Part shown: positions 1-6,570 of the stretch, piece by piece
Layout: the number at the start of each line of letters is the position of its first letter
How positions within the stretch are numbered: the stretch's first letter is position 1
Source: Deinococcus sp.
GTDB lineage: Bacteria; Deinococcota; Deinococci; Deinococcales; Deinococcaceae
Assembly (NCBI RefSeq): GCF_018260555.1
Contig: NZ_JAGLBB010000088.1
Span: 1 to 7,830 of the forward strand
Direction: 5' to 3'
Length of the DNA: 7,830 bases
The notes under the pieces: model-generated
Told to the model about the DNA's origin: nothing
The model's input: only the letters and a program-made list of their open reading frames with translations
Databases searched by the model: none
Program-made: the position numbers and the translations under genes

Positions 1-1
1 G

Positions 2-559
2 GAAGAGAAGCGGCTGGGGGATATTGCAGAAATTAGGATGGGGAGGACTCCAAGTCGAATTGTGTCAAAATTTTGGGGTTCTGGATGCAAGTGGATTTCC
101 ATAGCCGATATGGGAAGTAAAGTTGTCAAGTCTACTAAAGAGGAAATCACAGTAGAAGCAGCAGTCTTGATGAATGTTATACCGAAGGGAACACTTATTA
201 TGAGTTTTAAATTATCACTCGGGAAACTCGCCTTCACTGGCGAAGATATGTATTCTAACGAAGCTATTTGTAGTTTTAATAAATTGAAGGCCGAAAGCGT
301 ATATTTGTATTATCAAATGCAGAGAGTCAACTTTGCAGATTATGGAAAACAGGCCGTTAAAGGATATACCCTTAATAAAGAGTCATTAAATAGCATAGTT
401 GTCTCATTTCCATCTCTACCCGAACAAAAAGCCATCGCCGCTATCCTCTCCGAAATGGACGCCGAACTGGAAGCCCTGGAGGAACGTCTCTCCAAGACCC
501 GTGACCTGAAGCAAGGGATGATGCAGGAACTCCTGACCGGGCGCACGCGGCTGGTCTGA
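2..559 (+). CDS. hsdS: Type I restriction enzyme specificity subunit HsdS, C-terminal part (5' end off window)
   Basis: The frame is open through the left edge, so this is the 3' part of a longer gene; the ATG at 38 is internal. The 185 visible residues begin with the start of a target-recognition domain, EEKRLGDIAEIRMGRTPSR, continuing to WISIADM. This is the usual opening of an HsdS TRD. They end with SFPSLPEQKAIAAILSEMDAELEALEERL and QGMMQELLTGRTRL, the conserved C-terminal helix that pairs HsdS repeats and contacts HsdM. No further TRD follows, so this is probably TRD2. In the family, HsdS chooses the DNA sequence that HsdM methylates and HsdR polices. The TRD part (to about base 420) is AT-rich, while the helix part is GC-rich like the genes downstream, which suggests a recombined TRD. 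The 3' end is intact, with a TGA at 557-559. hsdM should lie to the left. Confidence 0.93.
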   Translation, partial: EEKRLGDIAEIRMGRTPSRIVSKFWGSGCKWISIADMGSKVVKSTKEEITVEAAVLMNVIPKGTLIMSFKLSLGKLAFTGEDMYSNEAICSFNKLKAESVYLYYQMQRVNFADYGKQAVKGYTLNKESLNSIVVSFPSLPEQKAIAAILSEMDAELEALEERLSKTRDLKQGMMQELLTGRTRLV

Positions 560-607
560 ATGTGGTGCCCACTCATGCAGAATCAGAATCGAGGCGGTAA
601 ACTAGTC

Positions 608-624
608 TTCACCCCAAGGGTGAA
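608..624. promoter_or_regulatory. Perfect 7-bp inverted repeat upstream of higB, candidate HigA operator
   Basis: TTCACCC-CAA-GGGTGAA lies in the only sizeable gap between genes before 7311, ending 24 bases before the chosen higB start. HigA-type antitoxins commonly repress their own promoter by binding such short palindromes through the XRE helix-turn-helix. A weak -10-like TAAACT lies at 598-603, but I see no good -35 box. Assignment as an operator is inferred from position and symmetry; a small RNA hairpin is the alternative. Confidence 0.42.
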
Positions 625-635
625 TAACTCTACTT

Positions 636-641
636 GTGGGG
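636..641 (+). promoter_or_regulatory. Ribosome binding site deciding the higB start
   Basis: The purine-rich GTGGGG at 636-641 is 7 bases before the GTG at 649, a good spacing. It favours 649 over the TTG at 634, which overlaps this site and has no ribosome binding site of its own. The GTG at 655 is 13 bases away and remains possible. Confidence 0.4.
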
Positions 642-648
642 CGTCCTT

Positions 649-951
649 GTGCAGGTGAATTTCAGAACCCGAAAGCTGTGCAAGCAGTACGAGAGTGGCA
701 CAGAGGCGATCAAGGCATACGGGCCGGAAGTAGGCCGAAAGTATGTGCAGCGCATCGGCATCATCCGGCAAACCAGAACACTGGCGGAATTACAGGCCCT
801 CCCTGGCCTCCGCTGCCACCCTCTCAAGGGTGATCGGCAAGGACAGTGGGCTGTTAATCTCACCGGATTCATTCGGCTGATTTTCACCTTCGAGGACGAC
901 GAACTGACAGTGGTATGTGTAGAAGAGGTGAGCAAACACTATGGCGATTGA
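649..951 (+). CDS. higB: HigB-family type II toxin (RelE/ParE superfamily)
   Basis: A 100-residue protein if started at GTG 649. It begins MQVNFRTRKLCKQYES and runs through the block LPGLRCHPLKGDRQGQWAVNL (residues 51-71), then RLIFTF (76-81) and a C-terminal VEEVSKHYGD. This order, with the conserved LPG..CH.L.GDR.G.W pattern and the RLIF strand, is that of the HigB/'killer' family. Known members are small RelE-fold proteins that cleave mRNA on translating ribosomes. The length is normal for the family (about 90-110 residues). It overlaps the antitoxin gene by 11 bp, toxin first, which is the usual higBA order. Expression is probably controlled by the antitoxin acting at the inverted repeat just upstream. 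The gene is embedded between hsdS and hsdR, and its GC content (about 53% in one sampled line) is lower than that of the R-M genes to the right, which suggests separate acquisition. I did not identify catalytic residues with certainty. Confidence 0.85.
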   Translation: MQVNFRTRKLCKQYESGTEAIKAYGPEVGRKYVQRIGIIRQTRTLAELQALPGLRCHPLKGDRQGQWAVNLTGFIRLIFTFEDDELTVVCVEEVSKHYGD

Positions 952-2056
952 AGCTCATGCGACCTCCCTTCCCCCCATGGCGGATTGGGCCATTCCACCA
1001 GGGGAGTACCTGGCAGAGGTGCTGGACGACCTGGGGATGAACCAGGCAGAACTCAGCCGCCGCATGGGTCGGCCCGCCCAGGCCATCAACGAACTGATCC
1101 AGGGGGACAAAGAACTGACCCCGGACACAGCCCTCCAGTTAGCGCAGGTTGTGGGCGTGCCGGCCCATATATGGATGGGTCTAGAAAATGACTACCGTCT
1201 GGTGCTGGCGCGACAGGCCGAACAAAAACGCCTGGAGTCGGAGTGTGGGCTGCTGAAGCTATTTCCCCTGACAGAAATGGCGCAGTGGGGGTTCATCCGA
1301 CGCTTTAGGGACAAGGTGGAACAGGTGGCCGAAGTCCGCGCTTTCTTCGGAGTGGCCACGCTAAACGCCATTCCGAAGGTGCGGGAGTATCAACCTGCCT
1401 TTCGTCAGCAGAACAGCAGGAACGACCACTCCTATGCCATTGCTGCTTGGCTGCGCATGGGAACGCTCATGGCAGCCAAGCAGGAGACGATGGAATTCAG
1501 CCGCGACACGCTGGCGGACTGCCTCCCAGCCATTCGACATTTGAGTTGTGAAGATCCACAGACCGCTGTCCCTCAGCTCAAAGAACGGCTGGCCGCATGT
1601 GGCGTGGCCTTGGTGCCGCTTCCCCACTTCGCGGGCACGGGTGTTCAGGGGGCGGTGTTCTGGGAGAGACGCGGGGGGATAGATCGTGCAGTCGTGTTGG
1701 TCACCCTGAGGCGGAAGTACAGCGACACCTTTTGGTTCACCCTGTTACACGAACTCGGTCATGTGCTGCTGCACAAGCCCGACCGCCGCAACGTCTTTCT
1801 AGACGAGGGGGGAGATACCATTCAAGAGGCTGAGGCAAATGCCTTTGCATCGGAGCAGTTGATTTCCGCAGAGGCATACTCAGCGTTCGTGCAGGCGGAG
1901 GATTATTCCGTGCGAGCTGTGCAGGCGTTCGCAGCAAGCGAGAACATCTGTCCCGGTATCGTCGTGGGTCGTCTGCAAATAGACAAAAAACTGAAGTACG
2001 GCGAGCTGGACAGCCTCCGTGTGCGCTACGAGTTCACACCCAAGGACCCGAGCTGA
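941..2056 (+). CDS. higA: HigA antitoxin fused to an ImmA/IrrE-type metallopeptidase domain
   Basis: 371 residues, far longer than a plain HigA (about 90-130). Residues 19-85 form an XRE-type helix-turn-helix with the HigA signature: PPGEYLAEVLDDLGMNQAELSRRMG, then AINELIQG, then LTPDTALQLAQVVGVPAHIW. After a helical middle region, residues 265-303 carry a zinc peptidase motif. H270-E-L-G-H274 (HExxH) sits in FTLLHELGHVLLHK, followed by E296-A-E298-A-N-A-F-A, the usual position of the third zinc ligand in the M78/ImmA-IrrE family. The start at 941 has a GAGGTG motif 10 bases upstream and overlaps the toxin gene, so the pair is probably translationally coupled. Expected role: neutralise HigB and repress the operon. 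The peptidase half could cleave a repressor, or itself, on stress; this is inference by analogy with ImmA-ImmR and with IrrE-DdrO in Deinococcus. All visible active-site residues are present, so it may be active. Confidence 0.88.
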   Translation: MAIEAHATSLPPMADWAIPPGEYLAEVLDDLGMNQAELSRRMGRPAQAINELIQGDKELTPDTALQLAQVVGVPAHIWMGLENDYRLVLARQAEQKRLESECGLLKLFPLTEMAQWGFIRRFRDKVEQVAEVRAFFGVATLNAIPKVREYQPAFRQQNSRNDHSYAIAAWLRMGTLMAAKQETMEFSRDTLADCLPAIRHLSCEDPQTAVPQLKERLAACGVALVPLPHFAGTGVQGAVFWERRGGIDRAVVLVTLRRKYSDTFWFTLLHELGHVLLHKPDRRNVFLDEGGDTIQEAEANAFASEQLISAEAYSAFVQAEDYSVRAVQAFAASENICPGIVVGRLQIDKKLKYGELDSLRVRYEFTPKDPS

Positions 2057-2069
2057 AGATGGCCGCACA

Positions 2070-3476
2070 ATGACCCAAAGCGCCGAGTCGCAGCACCTGG
2101 AGTGGAAGGAGTCCTGGCGCGACGAGTACCTGAAGTGGGTGTGCGCGTTCGCCAACACGGACGGCGGTACGCTGGTCGTGGGCCGCGACGACGACGGCGC
2201 AGCGGTGGGCGTCCGGGACGCGGCGCGGCTGCTGGAAGACCTGCCGAACAAGATCCGCAATCTGCTGGGCCTGGTGGTGCCGGTGCACCTGCGCCAGGAG
2301 GCGGGCCTGGACCTGATCGAGATCGAGGTGGAGGGGTCGCCTTACCCGGTGACGTACCGCGGCAAGTACTACGTGCGCAGCGGGAGCACCACGCAGGAGC
2401 TGAGCGGCTCGGCGCTGGACGCCTTCCTGCTCCGCATGCAGGGGCGGCACTGGGACGGCGTGCCGTTGCCGCGCGTAGGCGTGGCCGACCTGAGCGCGGC
2501 GGCCCTGCGGCGTTTCCGGCAGCTGGCAGAACGCAGCGGTCGGGTGGCGGCCGAGTGGCTGGACGAGCCTGACTTGGTCCTGCTCGATCGCCTGCGGCTG
2601 CTGGACGGGACGTACCTGAAGCGGGCGGCGGCGCTGCTGTTCCATCCGGACCCGGAGGCGTTCATCGGGGGCGCGTGGATCAAGGTGGGCGCGTTCGGGA
2701 CCGACGACGCCGATCTGCGCTTCCAGGATGAGGTGCATGGGCCGCTGCTCTTGCAGGTCGAGCAGACCGTGGAGCTGCTGAAGGCGAAGTACCTGAAAGC
2801 GCTCATCTCCTACCAGGGGTTGCAGCGCCTCGAGACCCTGCAGGTGCCGGAGGCGGCCCTGCGCGAGGCGCTGCTGAACGCCGTGGTTCACAAGGATTAC
2901 GCGAGCAGTGTGCCGGTCCAGATCAGCGTCTACCCGGACCGCCTGCTGATCTGGAACCCAGGGCACCTGCCGCCCGCCTGGACGGTCGAGCGGCTATTGG
3001 GAAAGCACCCGTCGGTGCCGTTCAACCCGGACGTGGCGAACACCTTCTTCCGTGCCGGTCAGATCGAGTCGTGGGGGCGCGGCATTGAGCGGATGATGCA
3101 GGTGTGCCGCGCGGCTGGCGCGCCCGATCCGGTACTCCGGCACGAGGAGACCGGGCTGTGGGTGGAATTCACGTTCCCGACTGCTTCTGACCTGGCGGGT
3201 GACTTCCGGGGGTCCCCGGAAGTCACCACGGAAGTCGCGCTCCTCCGGATCATGACGGGCGAACTGAGCCGCCGTGAACTTCAGGCACGCCTGGGATTGA
3301 AGGACGCGGAGCATTTCCGGCTCGCCTACCTCCTGCCTGCCCTGAACGCTGGCCTGATCGAGATGACCCGCCCGGATGCACCGACCAGCCGCCTGCAGAA
3401 ATACCGCCTGACCGAACAGGGCCGCGCCCGCCTGGCGCAGACCGTTTCATCATCCCCGGCCGGAGGCCCGTCATGA
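2070..3476 (+). CDS. AlbA_2 (Schlafen-type) ATP-binding / putative DNA-binding protein with C-terminal winged helix
   Basis: 468 residues from ATG 2070. Residues about 8-120 are an AlbA_2 domain: HLEWKESW at the start, then FANTDGGTLVVGRDDDG (27-43), and later YRGKYYVRSGSTTQEL. Residues about 262-350 resemble a degenerate GHKL-type ATPase of the RecG-like/COG2865 family: REALLNAVVHKDY (265-277, with N270 and H274), then WNPGHLP (295-301), then SWGRGIERM. A Gly/Glu/Val/Thr-rich linker (377-390) leads to a winged-helix-like end, SRRELQARLGLKDAEHFRLAYLLPAL and SRLQKYRLTEQGR. The family is widespread in defence regions and is usually annotated as a transcriptional regulator or putative helicase; the true function is mostly unknown, and no helicase motor is visible. 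The GTG at 2019 would add 17 residues that overlap higA and look unlike the family. The gene is 13 bp after higA, and its TGA overlaps the hsdR ATG. GC is very high. Confidence 0.85.
   Translation: MTQSAESQHLEWKESWRDEYLKWVCAFANTDGGTLVVGRDDDGAAVGVRDAARLLEDLPNKIRNLLGLVVPVHLRQEAGLDLIEIEVEGSPYPVTYRGKYYVRSGSTTQELSGSALDAFLLRMQGRHWDGVPLPRVGVADLSAAALRRFRQLAERSGRVAAEWLDEPDLVLLDRLRLLDGTYLKRAAALLFHPDPEAFIGGAWIKVGAFGTDDADLRFQDEVHGPLLLQVEQTVELLKAKYLKALISYQGLQRLETLQVPEAALREALLNAVVHKDYASSVPVQISVYPDRLLIWNPGHLPPAWTVERLLGKHPSVPFNPDVANTFFRAGQIESWGRGIERMMQVCRAAGAPDPVLRHEETGLWVEFTFPTASDLAGDFRGSPEVTTEVALLRIMTGELSRRELQARLGLKDAEHFRLAYLLPALNAGLIEMTRPDAPTSRLQKYRLTEQGRARLAQTVSSSPAGGPS
3198..3227. repeat. Perfect 14-bp-arm inverted repeat inside the AlbA_2 gene
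   Basis: The left arm GGTGACTTCCGGGG (3198-3211) and its exact reverse complement (3214-3227) are separated by GT. A further GGAAGTC copy follows at 3230-3236. In frame it encodes residues 377-386 (GDFRGSPEVT) of the linker between the ATPase-like part and the winged helix. The DFRG half and the PEVT half are the same DNA unit read in opposite orientations. It would form a very stable hairpin in RNA or a cruciform in DNA, about 250 bases upstream of the hsdR start. Confidence 0.9.
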
Positions 3477-6400
3477 CTGCCCGACCTGAAATCCGCACAC
3501 AAAAGCGCGTCATCAAGACTCTGCAGGCGCTCGGGTACGACTACCTCGGCGACTGGCACCTGCGTACAAACAATCGGGGCATCGAAGAGGAGCAGTTGCG
3601 TGAGAACCTGACGGCCCGTGGCTACTCCGCCGCGCACATCAATCAGGCGCTGCAGAAGCTGCTCGCCGCGGCGGACAGCACTGGAATGACGCTCTACCAG
3701 GCGAACCTGCGCACCTACGGCCTGCTGCGCTACGGGGTGCCGGTGCAGGTCGCCGCGGGTGCGCCGCACGAGACGGTGCACCTGATCGACTGGGAGCATC
3801 CGGAACGCAACCGCTTCGCTGTGGCGGAGGAGGTCACGCTGAAGGCGCCGGGCGCGCATGGACGCCGCCCCGACCTGGTGGTGTACCTGAACGGTCTGGC
3901 CGTGGCCGTGATCGAACTCAAGCGCAGTTCCGTCGACGTGGCAGACGGCGTGCGGCAACTCATCACCAATCAGGAGGAGATCTTCCACAAGGGCTTCTTC
4001 AGCACGGTGCAACTCGTCCTGGCGGGGAACGACGCTCAGGGCCTGCATTACGGCACGGTGGGCACGCCGGAACAGTTCTTCATGCCCTGGAAGGGCCTGA
4101 CCGCTGGAAAGGAGCCCCCAGTGGAGGGTGCCGCCCTGGTGGAAGGGGCACTGTTGGACGGTCCGCTGCGCGAGATGCTGGCTCCAGAGCGGCTGCTGGA
4201 CCTGATGCGGAATTTCGTGATCTTCGACGCGGGTACAAAGAAGGTGCCAAGGCTCCATCAGTTCGAGGCGGTCAAGGCGGCGCAGGAACGCACCCGTCGG
4301 CGTGAAGGCGGCGTGATCTGGCATACCCAGGGAAGTGGGAAGAGCATCCTGATGGTGCTGCTCGCCAAGTGGCTGCTGGAGAACGAACCGGATGCCCGGG
4401 TCCTGATCGTCACCGACCGGGACGAGCTGGACAAGCAGATCGCCGGCGTGATGCGCAGCACCGGCGTGATCCCCCAGGAGGCACCGTCGCCGCGCATCAC
4501 GTCCCGCCGGGAACTCGTCGAGAAGCTCGCGTCCCCGCAGCAGCGCCTGATGTGCGCCCTGCTGCATAAGATCGACCCCAGTGACCTGCGCGGCGACCTG
4601 CCGACGGTGCGGGGACGCTTCTACGTCTTCGTGGACGAATGCCACCGCACGCAGGGCGGCGACATGAACCGCCAGATGCGCCGCTGGTTCCCGGACGCCA
4701 TCTTCATCGGCTTCACCGGCACGCCGCTGCTCCGCAAGGACAAGCAGACGACCCGTGAGGTGTTCGGCACGTACATCCACACCTACAAGTTCGACGAGGC
4801 CGTGCGGGACAAGGTGGTGCTCGACCTGAAATACGAGGCCCGCACCGTGCCGCAGCGCCTGGGTTCCCCGCAGGCAGTCGACCAGTGGTTCACGAACAAG
4901 ACCCGTGACCTGAACGCCTACCAGAAAGCCGTGCTCCGGAAGCGCTGGGCGACCATGGAAGACCTGATGAGTTCCGGGGAACGCAAGGCGCGGATCGTGG
5001 CGAACATCATCGAGGACTTCAACCTCAAGCCCCGCCTGATCAGTGAGCGTGGCACGGCCATCCTAGTCGCGGCGTCCATCTACGACGCCTGCCACTACTA
5101 CCGGCTGTTCCAGAGCACCGAACTGGCCGGCCGGGTGGCCGTCATCACGTCCTATGAGCCGAACCACAACCTGATCTCACGCGAACCCCCCGGCAGTGAC
5201 GAGCGGTACAAATTCGACACGTACACGCAGCAGGTGCTGGCCACCGGCCAGACGACCACCCAGTACGAGGACGAGATGAAACGCCGCTTTCTCAAGGAGC
5301 CCGCCAACTGCCGGCTGCTGATCGTCGTCAGCAAACTCCTGACCGGTTTCGACGCGCCGTCCTGCACGTACCTCTACCTCGACCAGGAACTGCGCGACCA
5401 CACCCTGTTCCAGGCGATCTGCCGCACGAACCGCCTCGACGGCGAGGACAAGGAGTACGGGCACATCGTCGATTACAAGGAACTCTTCCAGAACGTGCAG
5501 CAGGCCATCGCCGTGTACACCTCGGATGAACTGGACGTGGACGAGAAGGGCGAAACCGGCAACGTCATCCTGAAAGACTGGCGAACGGAAAGCCGCGTCC
5601 GGCTCGATACGGCCTGGCAGGAGCTGCAGTACCTGTGCGAGCCGGTACCGGCCCCGAAGACCCTGGAAGCGTTCATCAGTTACTTCTGCGGGAGCGTCAT
5701 GAACCCGGAGAACCTCTCGCAGACCGAACCGCTCCGCATCGCTTTCTACAAGAGCACCGCGGCCTTCCTGCGGGCGTACGGAGAGGTGGCGGCCAACCTC
5801 ACCGACCTCGGGTACAGCCCGGCCGACATCGCGAGGCTCCAGAAGGGCAGCGCCTTCTACGCCGAGGTGCGCGCCGCCATCAAGAAGGCGTCCGGCGAGG
5901 AACTCGACATCAAACCCTTCGAGCAGGGCATGCGGCACCTGATCAACACGTACGTCCAGGCGGACCACGCCCAGGACCTCGGCGCGCTCAGCGGCCTGTC
6001 CCTGCTGGAATCGATCGTGGAGACCGGCATCAACGACGTGATTGCCCAGCAGATCAACCGCTCCGGGAAGCTCTCCAACCGGGCAGTGGCAGAGACGATC
6101 ATCAATAACGTCCGCCGGACCATCATCCGTGACCAGCTGACCGACCCGCGCTTCTACGAGGAGATGTCCACGCTCCTCGACGACCTGATCCGCCAGCGCG
6201 TAGAGGGCACCCTCCTCTACGAGAACTTTCTCCAGGAAGCTGAGGAACTCATCCGGCGCCTTGCGCAGGGGCGCGGACATCAGGGCGTCCCGGCCTCCCT
6301 GCACGGCCGCCGGGAGGCCGCCATCCTCTACAGTCACCTGCAGGGCCTGCCGACCCAGGGGCACTTCACCTGCCCGTCCGACGAGGAGGACCGTGCCCGG

Positions 6401-6568
6401 CTGGCGCTGGACCTGGACAGCGCGGTGCGCGACCATGCCCCGGCGGACTGGCGCGGCGACGAGGCCCGCGAGCGCCAGATCCAGAACGCCATTTATCCTC
6501 TGCTGAACCGCGACCGACCCGCCACGCTCGCCCTGTTCGAACTGCTCAAACACCAGGACACATACTGA
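3473..6568 (+). CDS. hsdR: Type I restriction enzyme motor/nuclease subunit HsdR
   Basis: 1031 residues, a normal length for HsdR. The N-terminal nuclease has a PD-ExK arrangement: E119/E120 in NRFAVAEEVTL, D134 in RRPDLVVYLNG, and E148-L-K150 in VAVIELKRSS, followed by the typical GVRQLITNQEEIFHKGFF. The superfamily 2 motor follows: Walker A TQGSGKS (285-291), DECH box (388-391), TGTP motif III (415-418), SKLLTGFDAP (620-629) and FQAICRTNR motif VI (646-654). A long helical C-terminal region would bind the methyltransferase core. HsdR translocates DNA using ATP and cuts unmethylated DNA far from the recognition site, as part of R2M2S1. The start ATG overlaps the upstream stop (ATGA) and has a GGAGG 6 bases upstream at 3462-3466. 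No frameshift or missing motif is seen, so the subunit is probably active if hsdM and hsdS are intact. Confidence 0.97.
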   Translation: MTARPEIRTQKRVIKTLQALGYDYLGDWHLRTNNRGIEEEQLRENLTARGYSAAHINQALQKLLAAADSTGMTLYQANLRTYGLLRYGVPVQVAAGAPHETVHLIDWEHPERNRFAVAEEVTLKAPGAHGRRPDLVVYLNGLAVAVIELKRSSVDVADGVRQLITNQEEIFHKGFFSTVQLVLAGNDAQGLHYGTVGTPEQFFMPWKGLTAGKEPPVEGAALVEGALLDGPLREMLAPERLLDLMRNFVIFDAGTKKVPRLHQFEAVKAAQERTRRREGGVIWHTQGSGKSILMVLLAKWLLENEPDARVLIVTDRDELDKQIAGVMRSTGVIPQEAPSPRITSRRELVEKLASPQQRLMCALLHKIDPSDLRGDLPTVRGRFYVFVDECHRTQGGDMNRQMRRWFPDAIFIGFTGTPLLRKDKQTTREVFGTYIHTYKFDEAVRDKVVLDLKYEARTVPQRLGSPQAVDQWFTNKTRDLNAYQKAVLRKRWATMEDLMSSGERKARIVANIIEDFNLKPRLISERGTAILVAASIYDACHYYRLFQSTELAGRVAVITSYEPNHNLISREPPGSDERYKFDTYTQQVLATGQTTTQYEDEMKRRFLKEPANCRLLIVVSKLLTGFDAPSCTYLYLDQELRDHTLFQAICRTNRLDGEDKEYGHIVDYKELFQNVQQAIAVYTSDELDVDEKGETGNVILKDWRTESRVRLDTAWQELQYLCEPVPAPKTLEAFISYFCGSVMNPENLSQTEPLRIAFYKSTAAFLRAYGEVAANLTDLGYSPADIARLQKGSAFYAEVRAAIKKASGEELDIKPFEQGMRHLINTYVQADHAQDLGALSGLSLLESIVETGINDVIAQQINRSGKLSNRAVAETIINNVRRTIIRDQLTDPRFYEEMSTLLDDLIRQRVEGTLLYENFLQEAEELIRRLAQGRGHQGVPASLHGRREAAILYSHLQGLPTQGHFTCPSDEEDRARLALDLDSAVRDHAPADWRGDEARERQIQNAIYPLLNRDRPATLALFELLKHQDTY

Positions 6569-6570
6569 CC

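Noticed and set aside
562..572. GTGG-TGC-CCAC mini-hairpin after hsdS as a terminator
   Set aside because: The stem is only 4 bp and no T-run follows.
634..648. TTG at 634 as the start of higB
   Set aside because: It overlaps the purine-rich ribosome binding site and adds residues not seen at the start of this family; GTG 649 (or 655) is better placed.
2019..2069. GTG at 2019 as an upstream start for the AlbA_2 gene
   Set aside because: It would overlap the end of higA by 38 bases, and the extra 17 residues do not look like the family; ATG 2070 directly precedes the conserved opening.
2034..2966. Reverse-strand reading frame opposite the AlbA_2 gene
   Set aside because: It is full of Gln/Arg/His runs and overlaps a well-supported gene; its length is explained by high third-position GC.
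3326..4780. Long reverse-strand reading frame opposite the start of hsdR
   Set aside because: It lies antisense to a gene with clear motifs, has a His/Arg/Gln/Leu-rich sequence typical of antisense reading in GC-rich DNA, and shows no recognisable domain.
5177..6553. Long reverse-strand reading frame opposite the 3' part of hsdR
   Set aside because: Same reason: it is a Val/Gly/Leu-rich shadow of the hsdR codons with no motif.
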